NCBI RefSeq assembly: GCF_014158035.1
Contig: NZ_JACFXW010000001.1
Coordinates: forward strand, 2,954,001-3,018,000
DNA: 64,000 bases
Reading direction: 5' to 3'
Source of the DNA: Rhizobium sp. G21
GTDB lineage: Bacteria; Pseudomonadota; Alphaproteobacteria; Rhizobiales; Rhizobiaceae
Under the pieces are notes generated by a model. That model was not told where the DNA came from. It searched no databases and was given only the letters and a program-made list of their open reading frames with translations. A program made the translations under genes and the position numbers. How positions within the stretch are numbered: the stretch's first letter is position 1; each line of letters opens with the position of its first letter. This document shows positions 40,146 to 49,515 of the stretch, in pieces.

Positions 40146-42091
40146 TTACTTGGCCGGGACGGTCAACTCGCCGCCCACGGGCAGGGCCCGCGGCTTCAGC
40201 GACGCGTTGGCTTCGGCGATCTTCTTCCAGTCGAAACCGTTGCCGTAGAATTTCTCGGCCAGATCCCAGAACGTGTCGCCCTTGACGATGACATGCTTGG
40301 TTTCGGTCGGCATGGCGGCGGCGTCCGTTGCCGCAGGCGCGGTCGTCGCGGGCGCAGTTGCCGCCGGCGCGGCGGCTTCCGCCGCAGGCTTCGTTTCCGT
40401 CACGGGTTTCACCTCCGCGGCCGGCTTGGCCTCGGCAGCGGGCTTTGCTTCTGCGGCAGGCTGGGCCTCCGCCGCAGGCGCGGCGATCACGGTGATGCGG
40501 CCGTCGAGATAGGGCTTGTAGGGCGAATTCTTGCCGATATAGGCGGCCACCGTGTCTTCGAGGCTCGGGCCGAAGTCATAGGCCTTCATGCCCTTCTCGG
40601 CGAAGACCTTGAAGCCGTCGCCGCCGCTGCGGGTGTAGTTGTTGGCCACCGCGCCGTAGACCTTGGCCGGATCGATCGGTTTGAAGGCGTCGCCGTCCTT
40701 GACCTCGACATTGGAGATGCGGCTGCCGACCGGCTTGGAGGCGTCGACCGAATATTTGAGGCCCGCCACCTGTGAGAAGCGGCCCGCGCCTTCCTCCATC
40801 TTGCTCGCGCCGTTTTCGAGCGCGGCGACCACGTCTTCGCCCTTCAGCTGGAAAGTGGCGATCGTGTTCTGAAACGGCAGCACGGTCAAAACTTCGCCCA
40901 TGCTGACATCCCCGGCGTCGATCGAGGCGCGAAGGCCGCCGCCATTGGCGAAGGCGATCTGGACGCCCTGGTCCTTGACGCGGTCGAGCATGGCGTCGGC
41001 GACAAGATTGCCCATCTCGCATTCCTTGGCGCGGCAGGTGTCGCGCGAGCCGTCGATCGGGCCGGTGCTCGAACCGATGATCTTCTGCTTCAGCGCTTCG
41101 ATCGGCGCGCCGAGTTCCTTGACCTTGGCGGCGAAGGCTTCGTCGGGCTTCACGGAAGCGTCGAGCAGCTTGGGCGCGCCGGCGGCCGAGATGACCTTGC
41201 CGGAATCGTCGAAAACGAGCTTCAGCTCGCCGAGATATTTGGAATAGGCGTAGGAGGTGACCACAGGCACGTCCACGCCGGCCGGGTCCTTGACCATGGT
41301 CGGGTATGGGCCCGCGGCCTTCTCGTCGGTGTTGGACAACAGCGTATGGCTGTGGCCGCCGACGATCACGTCGATGCCGTCGACGGCTGCGGCGATTTCC
41401 TTGTCCTTGACATAGCCGACATGCGACAGCAGCACGATCTTGTTGACGCCCTGGGCTTCGACGTCCTTCACCGCCGACTTGAGATAGGTGATCTCGTCTT
41501 CGAACAGGATCGAGGGGCCGGGGAAGAGGTCTCGGGCGTATCGGTGGCGAGAACCGACAGGATCGCCACCTTCTGCCCGCCGACATCGGCGATGACATAG
41601 GGCTTGATCTTGCCGCCGACCGGCGAGCTGGCCGGGGCCATGACATTGCCCGAGATGATCGGGAATTTGGCGGCGTCGATGAACTTGGCGAGCTCTTCCG
41701 GGCCATCGTCGAATTCGTGATTGCCGACCGCCATGGCGTCGAAGCCGATGCCGTTCATGAAGTCGGCGATCGCCTTGGTCTTGTAGGTCGAGTAAAACAG
41801 CGAACCCTGCGCCTGGTCGCCGGCGTCCAGCACCAGCACATTGCCGTTGGCGGCCTTTATCGCGGATCGGGCCTGATCGATGGCCGTCTTCATGCGGGCG
41901 ACGCCGCCGAAGCACTCGTTCTTGCCTTCTTCCTCCGTCGAGCAGGTCGAATCGTATTTGTTGATCGCCTCGATGCGCGAATGGAAGTCGTTGATATGAA
42001 GGATGTTCAGCTCGTAATCCGCCAGCGCCGCGCCGGCGGACAGGGCGAGCGCGGAGGCGCCGATAAGTGCAAGGCGAAGTAATTTCGTCAT
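40146..42091 (-). CDS. secreted 5'-nucleotidase/UDP-sugar hydrolase with LysM tail (frameshift near 41518)
   Basis: About 648 residues. Signal peptide MTKLLRLALIGASALALSAG. The metallophosphatase domain follows: LHINDFHSRIE, DAGDQAQGS, VGNHEFDDG and GGHSHTLLS give the two-metal site. The 5'-nucleotidase C-terminal domain (NLVADAMLDR, FANGGGLRASI, NNYTRSGGDGFKVF) comes next, then a proline/alanine linker with repeated KPAAE units (about 545-595), and last a LysM domain (HVIVKGDTFWDLAEKFYG). The frame breaks at GGGGCCGGGG (41514-41523); one base restores PETSSPGPSILFED. Start ATG 42089-42091 with AGGGAG. It would hydrolyse extracellular nucleotides in the periplasm while held on peptidoglycan. 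Confidence 0.88.
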
Positions 42092-42180
42092 GTCTTTCTC
42101 CCTCGTAAAGGACGTCATGCGATGAGCATTAGCCCTATCCTGTGACAGTCGTTCATCGATCTATCGCCCGGGCGGCTTTG

Positions 42181-42552
42181 TTACATGGCGCCCGGTCTGC
42201 GGGTCAGCGTGAACTGAGCGCCGGAATCGGCGGTGCAGTTCAACTGCTGCGGCGAAATCAGCGCGCAGTTGACGCGGGACTGCTTGTTCTGGACATGCGA
42301 GGTCAAGCTGATCTCATAGAGATTGGGACCCTGGCCCTTCACATAGGTGCCGGAGGCGAGCAACTGATTGGTGTCGGTGGTCCTGGTGTTGAAATTCCCG
42401 GCCTGGAAGGTGGAGAGCAAGCCGTTCGGATCCGTCCATGCGCCCTCGATCGTCACCGGCTGCGGCGCGGTCGGCAGCGGTCTGGACTGCTCCGTGGCGC
42501 AAGAGGAAAGGGCGGCTGCTGCGGCGATAGCCGCGAGGGCGTAGAGCTTCAT
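42181..42552 (-). CDS. omp10: Omp10-type outer membrane lipoprotein
   Basis: 123 residues with a lipoprotein signal (AAIAAAAALSSCATEQ, lipobox LSSC with Cys at residue 18). The mature part shows the pattern of Brucella Omp10: IEGAWTDPNGLLSTFQAGNF, TRTTDTNQLLASGTYV, then RVNCALISPQQLNCTADSGA and a final FTLTRRPG. The two conserved cysteines probably pair. Exposed or inner-leaflet outer-membrane protein; molecular role unknown in the family. Single gene. Confidence 0.88.
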   Translation of the reverse strand: MKLYALAAIAAAAALSSCATEQSRPLPTAPQPVTIEGAWTDPNGLLSTFQAGNFNTRTTDTNQLLASGTYVKGQGPNLYEISLTSHVQNKQSRVNCALISPQQLNCTADSGAQFTLTRRPGAM

Positions 42553-42715
42553 TGACGTCTCCCGAAGGCTGCGGCTGTCCTTCGGCGGGACAGTCGCCTC
42601 TGCTGTGTTTGCGCCATACTGGCGCTATTGCGCTGCGAAAGCAAGGCTTTGCGGGTCATGGAAACACAGAACGCGACACATCGGGAGCCACGATCCCAAA
42701 TCGGGCCTGAAACAA

Positions 42716-42741
42716 GAAGCGCCCCGTGATGCACGGGGCGC
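42716..42741 (-). terminator. intrinsic terminator after hss
   Basis: Minus strand: AGCGCCCCGTG and CACGGGGCGCT around CAT, followed by TCTTGTTTC. Eleven pairs; about 28 bases after the hss stop. Confidence 0.8.
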
Positions 42742-42768
42742 TTGCAGCTCGAAATATACGCCGTCTGT

Positions 42769-44214
42769 TCAGCGCACGAGAATGTTGCGGAACTGCCAGG
42801 GGTCGGAGGTATCGAGGTCCTCGGCGAACAGGCCCGGACGGCCGTCGAGCGGCGTCCAATCGGTATAGTGGCCTTCGACCGGACCGAGATAGGGCGACTG
42901 CACTTCCAGGCAGCGCTTGTAGTCCATCTCGTCGGCTTCGACGATGCCGGCTTCCGGATTTTCGAGCGCCCAGACCATGCCGGCCAGCACGGCCGAGGTC
43001 ACCTGAAGGCCCGTGGCGTTCTGGTAGGGAGCCAGCGAGCGAGCCTCGTCCAGCGACAGGCGCGAACCATACCAATAGGCGTTCTTCTCGTGGCCGTAGA
43101 GCAGCACGCCGAGTTCATCGACGCCGTCGACCAGTTCCGTCTCGTCGAGCACATGCAGCACGGGTTGCGCGTTGCCGCCGTTGCCGAACATTTCATGCAG
43201 CGACAGCACCGCGTCGTTGGACGGATGATAGGCGTAGTGGCAGGTGGGGCGGAACGTCACGTCGCCGTCCTTGTCGCGCACGGTGAAGTAGTCGGCGATC
43301 GAAATCGACTCGTTGTGGGTGACGAGGAAGCCGTATTGGGGGCCGGGCGTCGGGCACCAGCTGCGAACGCGGGTATTGGCGCCGGGCTGTTCGAGGAAGA
43401 TGGCGGCCTTGCTGCCTTTCTTCTGTTTGCGGGCGTTCTTCGGCATCCAGTTTTCATGGGTGCCCCAGCCGAGTTCGGCCGGCTGCAGTCCCTCGGAAAT
43501 GAAGCCTTCCACCGACCAGGTGTTCCAGAAGGTGTTGAACGGCTTGGGATTCTTGGTGCGCTGGGTGTCGCGCTCGGCGATATGGACGCCCTTGACGCCG
43601 ACTTTCTTCATCAGCTTGGCCCAGCCTTCGCGATCGTCGGCGGCGGGCTCTTCGAATTTCAGGCCGATCTCATGGGCAAGGTTGACCAGCGCCTGCTTGA
43701 CGAACCAGGACACCATGCCGGGATTTGCGCCGCAGCAGGATACGGCGGTCGCGCCGCCGGGGTTCTTGGCCTTTTCGGCGCGGGCAGTCTCACGCAGGGC
43801 GTAGTTGGTGCGCGAAGCGTTGTCCTTGTCCTTGTCGAAATAGAAGCCGAGCCAGGGTTCGACGACAGTATCGATGTAAAGCGCATTGACCTTGCGGCAC
43901 AGTTTCATCAGGTCGACGGAAGACGTGTCGACCGACAGGTTGACGCAGAAGGCCTGGCCTTCGCCCTCGGTCAACAGCGGCTTGAGCAGGCTCTTGTAAT
44001 TTTCCTGGGTGACATGCGCCTGGATGTGCTTGACGCCATGCTTGGCCAGAATGCCGCTCTCGTCGGCGTTGGGATCGATCACCACCATGCGGTTCTTGTC
44101 GAATTTGAAGTGACGCTCGATGAGGGGCAGCGTGCCGCGGCCGATCGAGCCGAAACCGATCATCACGATCGGACCCGTGATTTCGCCATAAACCGGATGG
44201 GTGGATTCTGTCAT
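42769..44214 (-). CDS. hss: homospermidine synthase
   Basis: NAD-dependent enzyme of 481 residues joining two putrescines (or putrescine and spermidine) to form sym-homospermidine, a main polyamine of many alphaproteobacteria. N-terminal Rossmann motif VMIGFGSIGRGTLPLIERHF (about 17-36), then VVEPWLGFYFDKDKDNASRT and SCCGANPGMVSWFVKQAL. Length and ends match the rhizobial family. Monocistronic, with a strong terminator downstream. Confidence 0.95.
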   Translation of the reverse strand: MTESTHPVYGEITGPIVMIGFGSIGRGTLPLIERHFKFDKNRMVVIDPNADESGILAKHGVKHIQAHVTQENYKSLLKPLLTEGEGQAFCVNLSVDTSSVDLMKLCRKVNALYIDTVVEPWLGFYFDKDKDNASRTNYALRETARAEKAKNPGGATAVSCCGANPGMVSWFVKQALVNLAHEIGLKFEEPAADDREGWAKLMKKVGVKGVHIAERDTQRTKNPKPFNTFWNTWSVEGFISEGLQPAELGWGTHENWMPKNARKQKKGSKAAIFLEQPGANTRVRSWCPTPGPQYGFLVTHNESISIADYFTVRDKDGDVTFRPTCHYAYHPSNDAVLSLHEMFGNGGNAQPVLHVLDETELVDGVDELGVLLYGHEKNAYWYGSRLSLDEARSLAPYQNATGLQVTSAVLAGMVWALENPEAGIVEADEMDYKRCLEVQSPYLGPVEGHYTDWTPLDGRPGLFAEDLDTSDPWQFRNILVR

Positions 44215-44272
44215 TTTGGGCTGGTTCTCCTATGTTGCCTATCAAGGGGACCACTAAACACATTTTGATGAC

Positions 44273-44301
44273 ACAAAAAGAGCGCGTTCGGCGAGCCGAA
44301 C
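44273..44301 (-). terminator. terminator after the N-demethylase-like gene
   Basis: Minus strand: GTTCGGC (44301-44295), loop TC, GCCGAAC (44292-44286), then GCGCTCTTTTTG. The T run starts six bases after the stem, so efficiency is uncertain. Confidence 0.55.
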
Positions 44302-44309
44302 CGAAGTCG

Positions 44310-45194
44310 TCAGTTATCTTGCCGCAAATACTCGATAATCGCGTCGCGGCGGCCGATCATGCCCTTATAAGCGAGCTGTTCCTGCGTAAATTCTCCGAGT
44401 TTGTCCGCGAGGGCGCGCGAGAGCGTCGCCAGCGCCGGATCGGACTTCAGCCGGGAGATAGGGTCGTTATAGATCCGGATGGTGAAAACGATTGCGCCCG
44501 TCTCCGGCAGGCGGCGCAGCGTCTGCCGCTCGACCCGGATGAAGTTGATCGCCGGCGTGAATGTGTTGCGCTCGGCGCGCGCGCCTTTCTCTGGCGGCCA
44601 GAACAGGTCGCCCGACGGATAGATCGACCAGTTTAGCCGCATGGCGGGCAGGTCGGGCTGCAGATTGTCGAAAATGCGGCTGAGCATCATGGCGTTGCGG
44701 GTGCCGCCGGCGTAATCGGGCACATGTGCATGCACCCCTTCCATAGGCAGGCCCGCCTTTTCTTTGAGGGACCAGGCGGAGGGAAAGGCGACGAAGCCTG
44801 CCGTTAGCGTCCAGGCGCCGTTGCGCTTTTCGAGAATGGCGAGATCGTCCTGCACCAGCCGGCCCGCCGTTACCAGCGGCGTCTCATCCGAGAGGAGAGG
44901 GATGTCGCGACCGGCCACGCTCACGCCGGCCTCTGTCTTGACCCAACGGTCGCCATGGCGGGCCAGGAGGTGATCGGTCAGGAGCGCCAGGCATTCGGCC
45001 TGCGCCGCGCGCGATGCGTCGTCGGCCTGAAACACATCCTCCCGATGCTCGGCTAGAAGCCGGTCCTTCTCATCGAGATAGGCGGGGAGATCGTCGTCCG
45101 GCTCGATCCAGTCGGCGGGATTGATCGCCGAAAGGCCGATGGCGAAAGGCTTTAGCGCGCTGGCATAGGGCGTGTAGCGGAGCGCCTCCGTCAT
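44310..45194 (-). CDS. DUF3445 family protein, heme-dependent oxidative N-demethylase-like
   Basis: 294 residues of the DUF3445 (HDOD/HODM) family. Marks: FAIGLSAINPADWIEPDDDL at the start, FVAFPSAWSLKEKAGLPMEGVHAHVPDYA, and the strongly conserved MRLNWSIYPSGDLFWPPEKG. Members studied in fungi and Pseudomonas bind heme and oxidatively remove N-methyl groups from small amines, but few have been tested. Start ATG 45192-45194, two bases after the YciI stop, so the genes form an operon. No redox partner gene is adjacent. The substrate is unknown. Confidence 0.8.
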   Translation of the reverse strand: MTEALRYTPYASALKPFAIGLSAINPADWIEPDDDLPAYLDEKDRLLAEHREDVFQADDASRAAQAECLALLTDHLLARHGDRWVKTEAGVSVAGRDIPLLSDETPLVTAGRLVQDDLAILEKRNGAWTLTAGFVAFPSAWSLKEKAGLPMEGVHAHVPDYAGGTRNAMMLSRIFDNLQPDLPAMRLNWSIYPSGDLFWPPEKGARAERNTFTPAINFIRVERQTLRRLPETGAIVFTIRIYNDPISRLKSDPALATLSRALADKLGEFTQEQLAYKGMIGRRDAIIEYLRQDN

Positions 45195-45196
45195 GA

Positions 45197-45484
45197 TCAG
45201 GCGTCCTTGAGCGCGTCGAACCCGAGAGCGGTCGTGGTCACGGTGATTTCGGTGATCGCGTAATCGGCGATGCCGTGCAGGACGAAGGGATCGGCGGCGC
45301 AAAACGCCTCGATCTCCACCCGGTCGCCGCGGGCGAAAATCACCCCGCCGGTGCGCGGCGTCTTGCGGCCGGAGCCGAGAAACCAGCCCTTGTCATAGCC
45401 GTCCTTCACCCAGGCCATATGCGGCGCCATCTGCGCATCGGCCTGTTCGAGGGGAACTTTATAGGTGAGGTCGAGGATCAGCAT
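45197..45484 (-). CDS. YciI family protein
   Basis: 95 residues of the YCII-related fold (ferredoxin-like dimer). Marks: an early [21 protein letters not shown] with the conserved histidine and glycine-rich turn, and [17 protein letters not shown] with the family aspartate-proline. Small putative enzymes of unclear activity. Directly precedes the DUF3445 gene and is probably co-transcribed. Confidence 0.82.
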   Translation of the reverse strand: MLILDLTYKVPLEQADAQMAPHMAWVKDGYDKGWFLGSGRKTPRTGGVIFARGDRVEIEAFCAADPFVLHGIADYAITEITVTTTALGFDALKDA

Positions 45485-45605
45485 GACATACTCCGGAATT
45501 CTGCGCTGCGGACTGTGGTCGAGGCCTGCGCCGAATGCAAGATCTGGCCCTCGGCGGAGCGCCTGCGCCGTTGCGCTTTTTCGTCAAAAGGATTATGCCG
45601 CCGCC

Positions 45606-46550
45606 ATGATCGAAAACGCCGCAAATCCCAGTCCTTCCCCTGCGCAGCCCTATCTCGTGGCGGCGCTCTACCACTTTGTCGCCTTTCCCCGTTTTCGCGA
45701 CATTCGCGAGCCGCTTCAGGCGCTGTGCGAGGCGGGCGGAGTCAAGGGAACGTTGCTCCTCGCCCATGAGGGCGTCAACGGCACGATCGCCGGGCCTGAT
45801 GAAGGCGTGCGCGCCGTGCTCGCCTATCTCCGGGCGCAGCCTGAATTTGCAGGTCTCGAACACAAGGAAAGCCGCGCCTCCAAGGAGCCTTTCCTGCGTA
45901 TGAAAGTGCGGCTCAAGAGAGAGATCGTCACCATGGGCGTCGAGGACATCGATTCGACGCGGGTGGTGGGAACCTATGTCGCACCGAAGGACTGGAACGC
46001 GCTCATCTCCGATCCGGACACGATCGTGATCGACACCCGCAACGACTACGAAACCGATATCGGCCTGTTCAAGGGCGCGGTCGATCCGCGCATCAAGACT
46101 TTTCGCGAATTTCCGGACTGGGTCCGCGAGCATGAAGGTCTGCACAACAAGCCGAAGATCGCCATGTATTGCACCGGCGGCATCCGTTGCGAAAAGGCGA
46201 CCGCCTTCATGAAGGAGCAGGGCTTTGACGAGGTCTATCACCTCAAGGGCGGCATCCTGAAATATCTCGAAGACGTGCCGCCGGAGGACAGCCTCTGGGA
46301 AGGCGCCTGCTTCGTCTTCGACGAGCGCGTTTCCGTCGAACATGGACTGAAAGAGGGCGGCCATCGCCTGTGCCGCGCCTGCCGCCATCCGCTGACCGCC
46401 GAGGACATGACCGCCAAGACCTTTGAAGCCGGCGTCAGCTGTCCGCATTGCCACGACAGCCGCACGGATGAGGATCGCGCCCGCTTCCGCTCCCGCGAAA
46501 AGCAGATGCAACTCGCCCGCGCCCGCGGTTCACGGCATCTCGGCTCCTGA
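45606..46550 (+). CDS. trhO: tRNA uridine(34) hydroxylase, rhodanese-domain
   Basis: 314 residues, TrhO/YceA family. The N-terminal acylphosphatase-like domain ([40 protein letters not shown]) is followed by a rhodanese domain ([12 protein letters not shown], with the active-site loop [11 protein letters not shown] near residue 190) and a C-terminal cysteine-rich tail (CRACRHP and CPHCHDS). TrhO makes 5-hydroxyuridine at tRNA position 34. The ATG at 45606 was chosen over a longer frame because the family starts shortly before YLVAALYHF. Confidence 0.93.
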   Translation: MIENAANPSPSPAQPYLVAALYHFVAFPRFRDIREPLQALCEAGGVKGTLLLAHEGVNGTIAGPDEGVRAVLAYLRAQPEFAGLEHKESRASKEPFLRMKVRLKREIVTMGVEDIDSTRVVGTYVAPKDWNALISDPDTIVIDTRNDYETDIGLFKGAVDPRIKTFREFPDWVREHEGLHNKPKIAMYCTGGIRCEKATAFMKEQGFDEVYHLKGGILKYLEDVPPEDSLWEGACFVFDERVSVEHGLKEGGHRLCRACRHPLTAEDMTAKTFEAGVSCPHCHDSRTDEDRARFRSREKQMQLARARGSRHLGS

Positions 46551-46574
46551 ATTTCAACACGCTAGGAAAAGCTC

Positions 46575-47756
46575 ATGTTCGAAACGCTCTCGCTCGCCCC
46601 GCCCGACAAGATCCTCAGCCTCTCGGTGCTTTACCGCAACGATCCGCGCGCAGAGAAAATGGATCTCGGCGTCGGCGTCTATAAAGATTCCGAAGGCCGC
46701 ACGCTGATCATGAACGCGGTGCGCGAAGCGGAAAAGCGTCTCTACGACACGCAGACCACCAAGACCTATGTCGGCATGGGCGGCGATGACGGTTTCAACA
46801 AGGGCATGCTCAAGCTGGTGTTCGGCGAAGACGCCGACGTCTCGCGCATGTTCGCCTGCCAGACGGCCGGTGGTTCGGGCGCGCTGCGCACCATCGCCGA
46901 CCTGCTCAAGAAGGCCAAGCCCGATGCGACCGTCTGGCTGTCGGACCCGACCTGGGCCAACCACGCGCCGATCCTGACCGCTGGCGGCCTCAAGACCGCG
47001 ACCTATCCCTATTTCGACGCGGCGACCGGCGGCGTGAAGTTCGACGCCATGGTCGAGGCGCTCAAGACAATCCCGGCCGGCGACGTCGTGCTTCTGCACG
47101 GCTGCTGCCATAACCCGACCGGCGCAAACCTGACGCTCGACCAGTGGGCTGTCGTCGCCGACATCCTGGTCGAAAAGGGTCTCTTTCCCTTCGTCGATCT
47201 CGCCTATCAGGGTTTCGGCGACGGCCTCGAGGAAGACGCCGCCCCCGTACGTCTGCTGGCCGGCAAGGTTCCGGAAATGGCCATCGCCACCTCCTGCTCC
47301 AAGAACTTCTCGGTCTATCGCGACCGCGTCGGCGCCGTGATCCTGATGGCCCCCGACGCCGAGCGCGCCAAGATCGCCGGCAGCCAGGCGCTGATCGTCA
47401 CCCGCGTGCTCTATTCCATGCCGCCCGATCATGCCGCGGCAGCCGTCCGCATCATCCTCGAGGACGATGCGCTGCGGGCCAATTGGAAGACCGAACTCGA
47501 AGAGATGCGCCTGCGCATGCTCAATCTCCGCACCGGCTTTGCCGAGGCGCTGCGCCGCCAGTCCAACTCGTCGCGCTTCGACTTCATCGCCGAACATCGC
47601 GGCATGTTCTCGCGGTTGGGCATCACCGAGGATCAGGTCAACCGGCTGCGTGAGGACTACGGGATCTACATGGTCGGCGACAGCCGCTTCAATGTGGCGG
47701 GTCTCAAGGAAGACCGTCTCGAAGACCTCGCCAAGGCGGTCGTCTCGGTTCTCTAG
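46575..47756 (+). CDS. tyrB: aromatic amino acid / aspartate aminotransferase, class I
   Basis: PLP aminotransferase of 393 residues, family I-alpha like E. coli AspC and TyrB. Marks: DLGVGVYKDSEG at the start, GGSGALR, LLHGCCHNPTGANLT, FVDLAYQGFGDG, and ATSCSKNFSVYRDRVGA with the Schiff-base lysine (about 246). It exchanges amino groups between aromatic or acidic amino acids and 2-oxoglutarate; which one dominates cannot be read from the sequence. It starts 24 bases after trhO, so co-transcription is possible. Confidence 0.88.
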   Translation: MFETLSLAPPDKILSLSVLYRNDPRAEKMDLGVGVYKDSEGRTLIMNAVREAEKRLYDTQTTKTYVGMGGDDGFNKGMLKLVFGEDADVSRMFACQTAGGSGALRTIADLLKKAKPDATVWLSDPTWANHAPILTAGGLKTATYPYFDAATGGVKFDAMVEALKTIPAGDVVLLHGCCHNPTGANLTLDQWAVVADILVEKGLFPFVDLAYQGFGDGLEEDAAPVRLLAGKVPEMAIATSCSKNFSVYRDRVGAVILMAPDAERAKIAGSQALIVTRVLYSMPPDHAAAAVRIILEDDALRANWKTELEEMRLRMLNLRTGFAEALRRQSNSSRFDFIAEHRGMFSRLGITEDQVNRLREDYGIYMVGDSRFNVAGLKEDRLEDLAKAVVSVL

Positions 47757-47775
47757 ATAGAGGCAAGGGCGGTGT

Positions 47776-49452
47776 TCAACGCCGCCCTTCCAGCGACCGG
47801 GACACCAGGATCACCGGCGCAAGCCCCGCGAGAATGATGATCAGCGCGGGAATGGCGGCATCCTCCACGCGGGCGCGCGAGGCGTCTTCATAGACCAGCG
47901 TCGCCAGCGTGTTGAAGTTGAACGGCCTGAGCAGGATCGTCGCCGGCAGTTCCTTGATCGCATCGATGAACACCAAAAGCCCCGCCGTCAGCACCGCCGG
48001 CCGCATAGCCGGGATCAGGATGCGGCTCAGCGTCTGCATGGAGGTCCTGCCCAAGGTCCTCGACGCGTGGTCGAGATTGACGGGCAGCTTCTGGAAGCCG
48101 GCGTCGACCGCCCCTTCGGCCATGGTCAGGAAGCGGCAGGTCAGCGCAAAGACGATCGCCGCCATGGTGCCGGTGATCAGCAACCCCGTGCGAATGCCGA
48201 ACTGCTCGCGGAAAAACCCGGCCACGACATTGTCCAGGCTCGCCAAGGGTATGAGCACGCCGAGCGCCATCACTGTGCCGGGCACGCCGTAACCGAACGT
48301 CGCCGCCCGGCCGGCAAGCGCCGTGATCCGGCCGCGGCCGACCCACGCCGAATAGGCTAGGATGAACGCCAGGATCACCGTGATCAGCGCGGTCGCGCCG
48401 GCGACCATGATCGTATGGCCGAGCGCCTTGTAGAGCGCGGGGTCCGAGAACGTGTCGATCCGCTTCAGCGCATAGGCCGCGAGCACGCCGCCGGGAATGA
48501 CGAAACCGCCGATGACGGGGGCCGCGCAGGCAAACGTCGCCGCCCAGCCCTTCACACCGTTCAAGCGTGGCCGGGCAACGGATGCCGCCGGCGCCGCCTT
48601 GCCGGAGACAAAGCGCTGCAGCCGTCGCGCGTGACGCTCGACGAGAATGAGCCCGATGACGAAGACCAGCATCACCGCGGCGATCTGCGCCGCGCCGCCC
48701 AGGCTGCCGCGATTGAGCCAGGTGTCGTAGATGGCGAAGGTCAGCGTGTTGACGCCGAGATACTCGACGGCGCCGATATCGTTCATCGTCTCCATCATCA
48801 CCAGCGTCAGGCCCGCGGCGATGGCCGGCCGGGCCATGGGCAATTGCACGGTGAAGAACACTTTCAGCGGCGAGGCCCCGAGCGTGCGCGCCACATCGGC
48901 CGCCGAGCGTCCCTGCAAGAGGAAGGCCGAGCGCGTCGAGAGATAGACGTAAGGGTACAGCACCGCGCCCATCACGAGCACCGCGCCTTCAAGCGAGCGG
49001 ATGTCGAAGAACCAGTATTCAGAGGCGGAGCTAAAACCGCCGATGGCCCGGACCACCTGTTGCAGCGGGCCGGCATAATCGAAAAATTCTCCGGCGGCAT
49101 AGGCGGCGAGATAGGTCGGCATCGCCAAGGGTAGCACCAGCGCCACGGTCAGCAGCCTCCGAAACGGAAAATCGAAGGTCGCGGTCAGCCAGGCGGTCAA
49201 CACGCCGGTGACGCCGGTGGCGAGAGAGATCAGCGCCAGAAGCCAAAGCGTGCGCGACAGCGCGCGCGGCAATATTGTGCCGGCCACATGGGCGAGATCG
49301 TCGGAACCGGATGACAGGGCGATCCAGACGATGGCGGCGAGCGGCGTCAGCACGAGCAGCGACAGCAGGATCGTGCCGATCTCGAGGCCGGGATGGCCGC
49401 CTCTAGCCCGCGGCTTGAAGAGACCGGCTGCGATGAGACGAGAAGCGCTCAC
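47776..49452 (-). CDS. ABC transporter permease, ferric-iron type (two fused domains)
   Basis: Inner-membrane permease of 558 residues with about 12 helices in two halves. Each half has the permease signature: GASPLKVFFTVQLPMARPAI (about 190-210) and GRTSMQTLSRILIPAMRPAV (about 465-485). This is the layout of FbpB/FutB/SfuB iron permeases; thiamine or phosphonate types are less likely by length. It has no solute-binding protein or ATPase gene beside it in this window, so it must use subunits encoded elsewhere. No clear Fur, Irr or RirA site was seen upstream. Confidence 0.85.
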   Translation of the reverse strand: MSASRLIAAGLFKPRARGGHPGLEIGTILLSLLVLTPLAAIVWIALSSGSDDLAHVAGTILPRALSRTLWLLALISLATGVTGVLTAWLTATFDFPFRRLLTVALVLPLAMPTYLAAYAAGEFFDYAGPLQQVVRAIGGFSSASEYWFFDIRSLEGAVLVMGAVLYPYVYLSTRSAFLLQGRSAADVARTLGASPLKVFFTVQLPMARPAIAAGLTLVMMETMNDIGAVEYLGVNTLTFAIYDTWLNRGSLGGAAQIAAVMLVFVIGLILVERHARRLQRFVSGKAAPAASVARPRLNGVKGWAATFACAAPVIGGFVIPGGVLAAYALKRIDTFSDPALYKALGHTIMVAGATALITVILAFILAYSAWVGRGRITALAGRAATFGYGVPGTVMALGVLIPLASLDNVVAGFFREQFGIRTGLLITGTMAAIVFALTCRFLTMAEGAVDAGFQKLPVNLDHASRTLGRTSMQTLSRILIPAMRPAVLTAGLLVFIDAIKELPATILLRPFNFNTLATLVYEDASRARVEDAAIPALIIILAGLAPVILVSRSLEGRR

Positions 49453-49515
49453 TCTGTTCCTTTTCCGCCTGTCGGGCGCACTCCGCCCTCGGTCGGAGCC
49501 TTATCGCCGCCGCGA

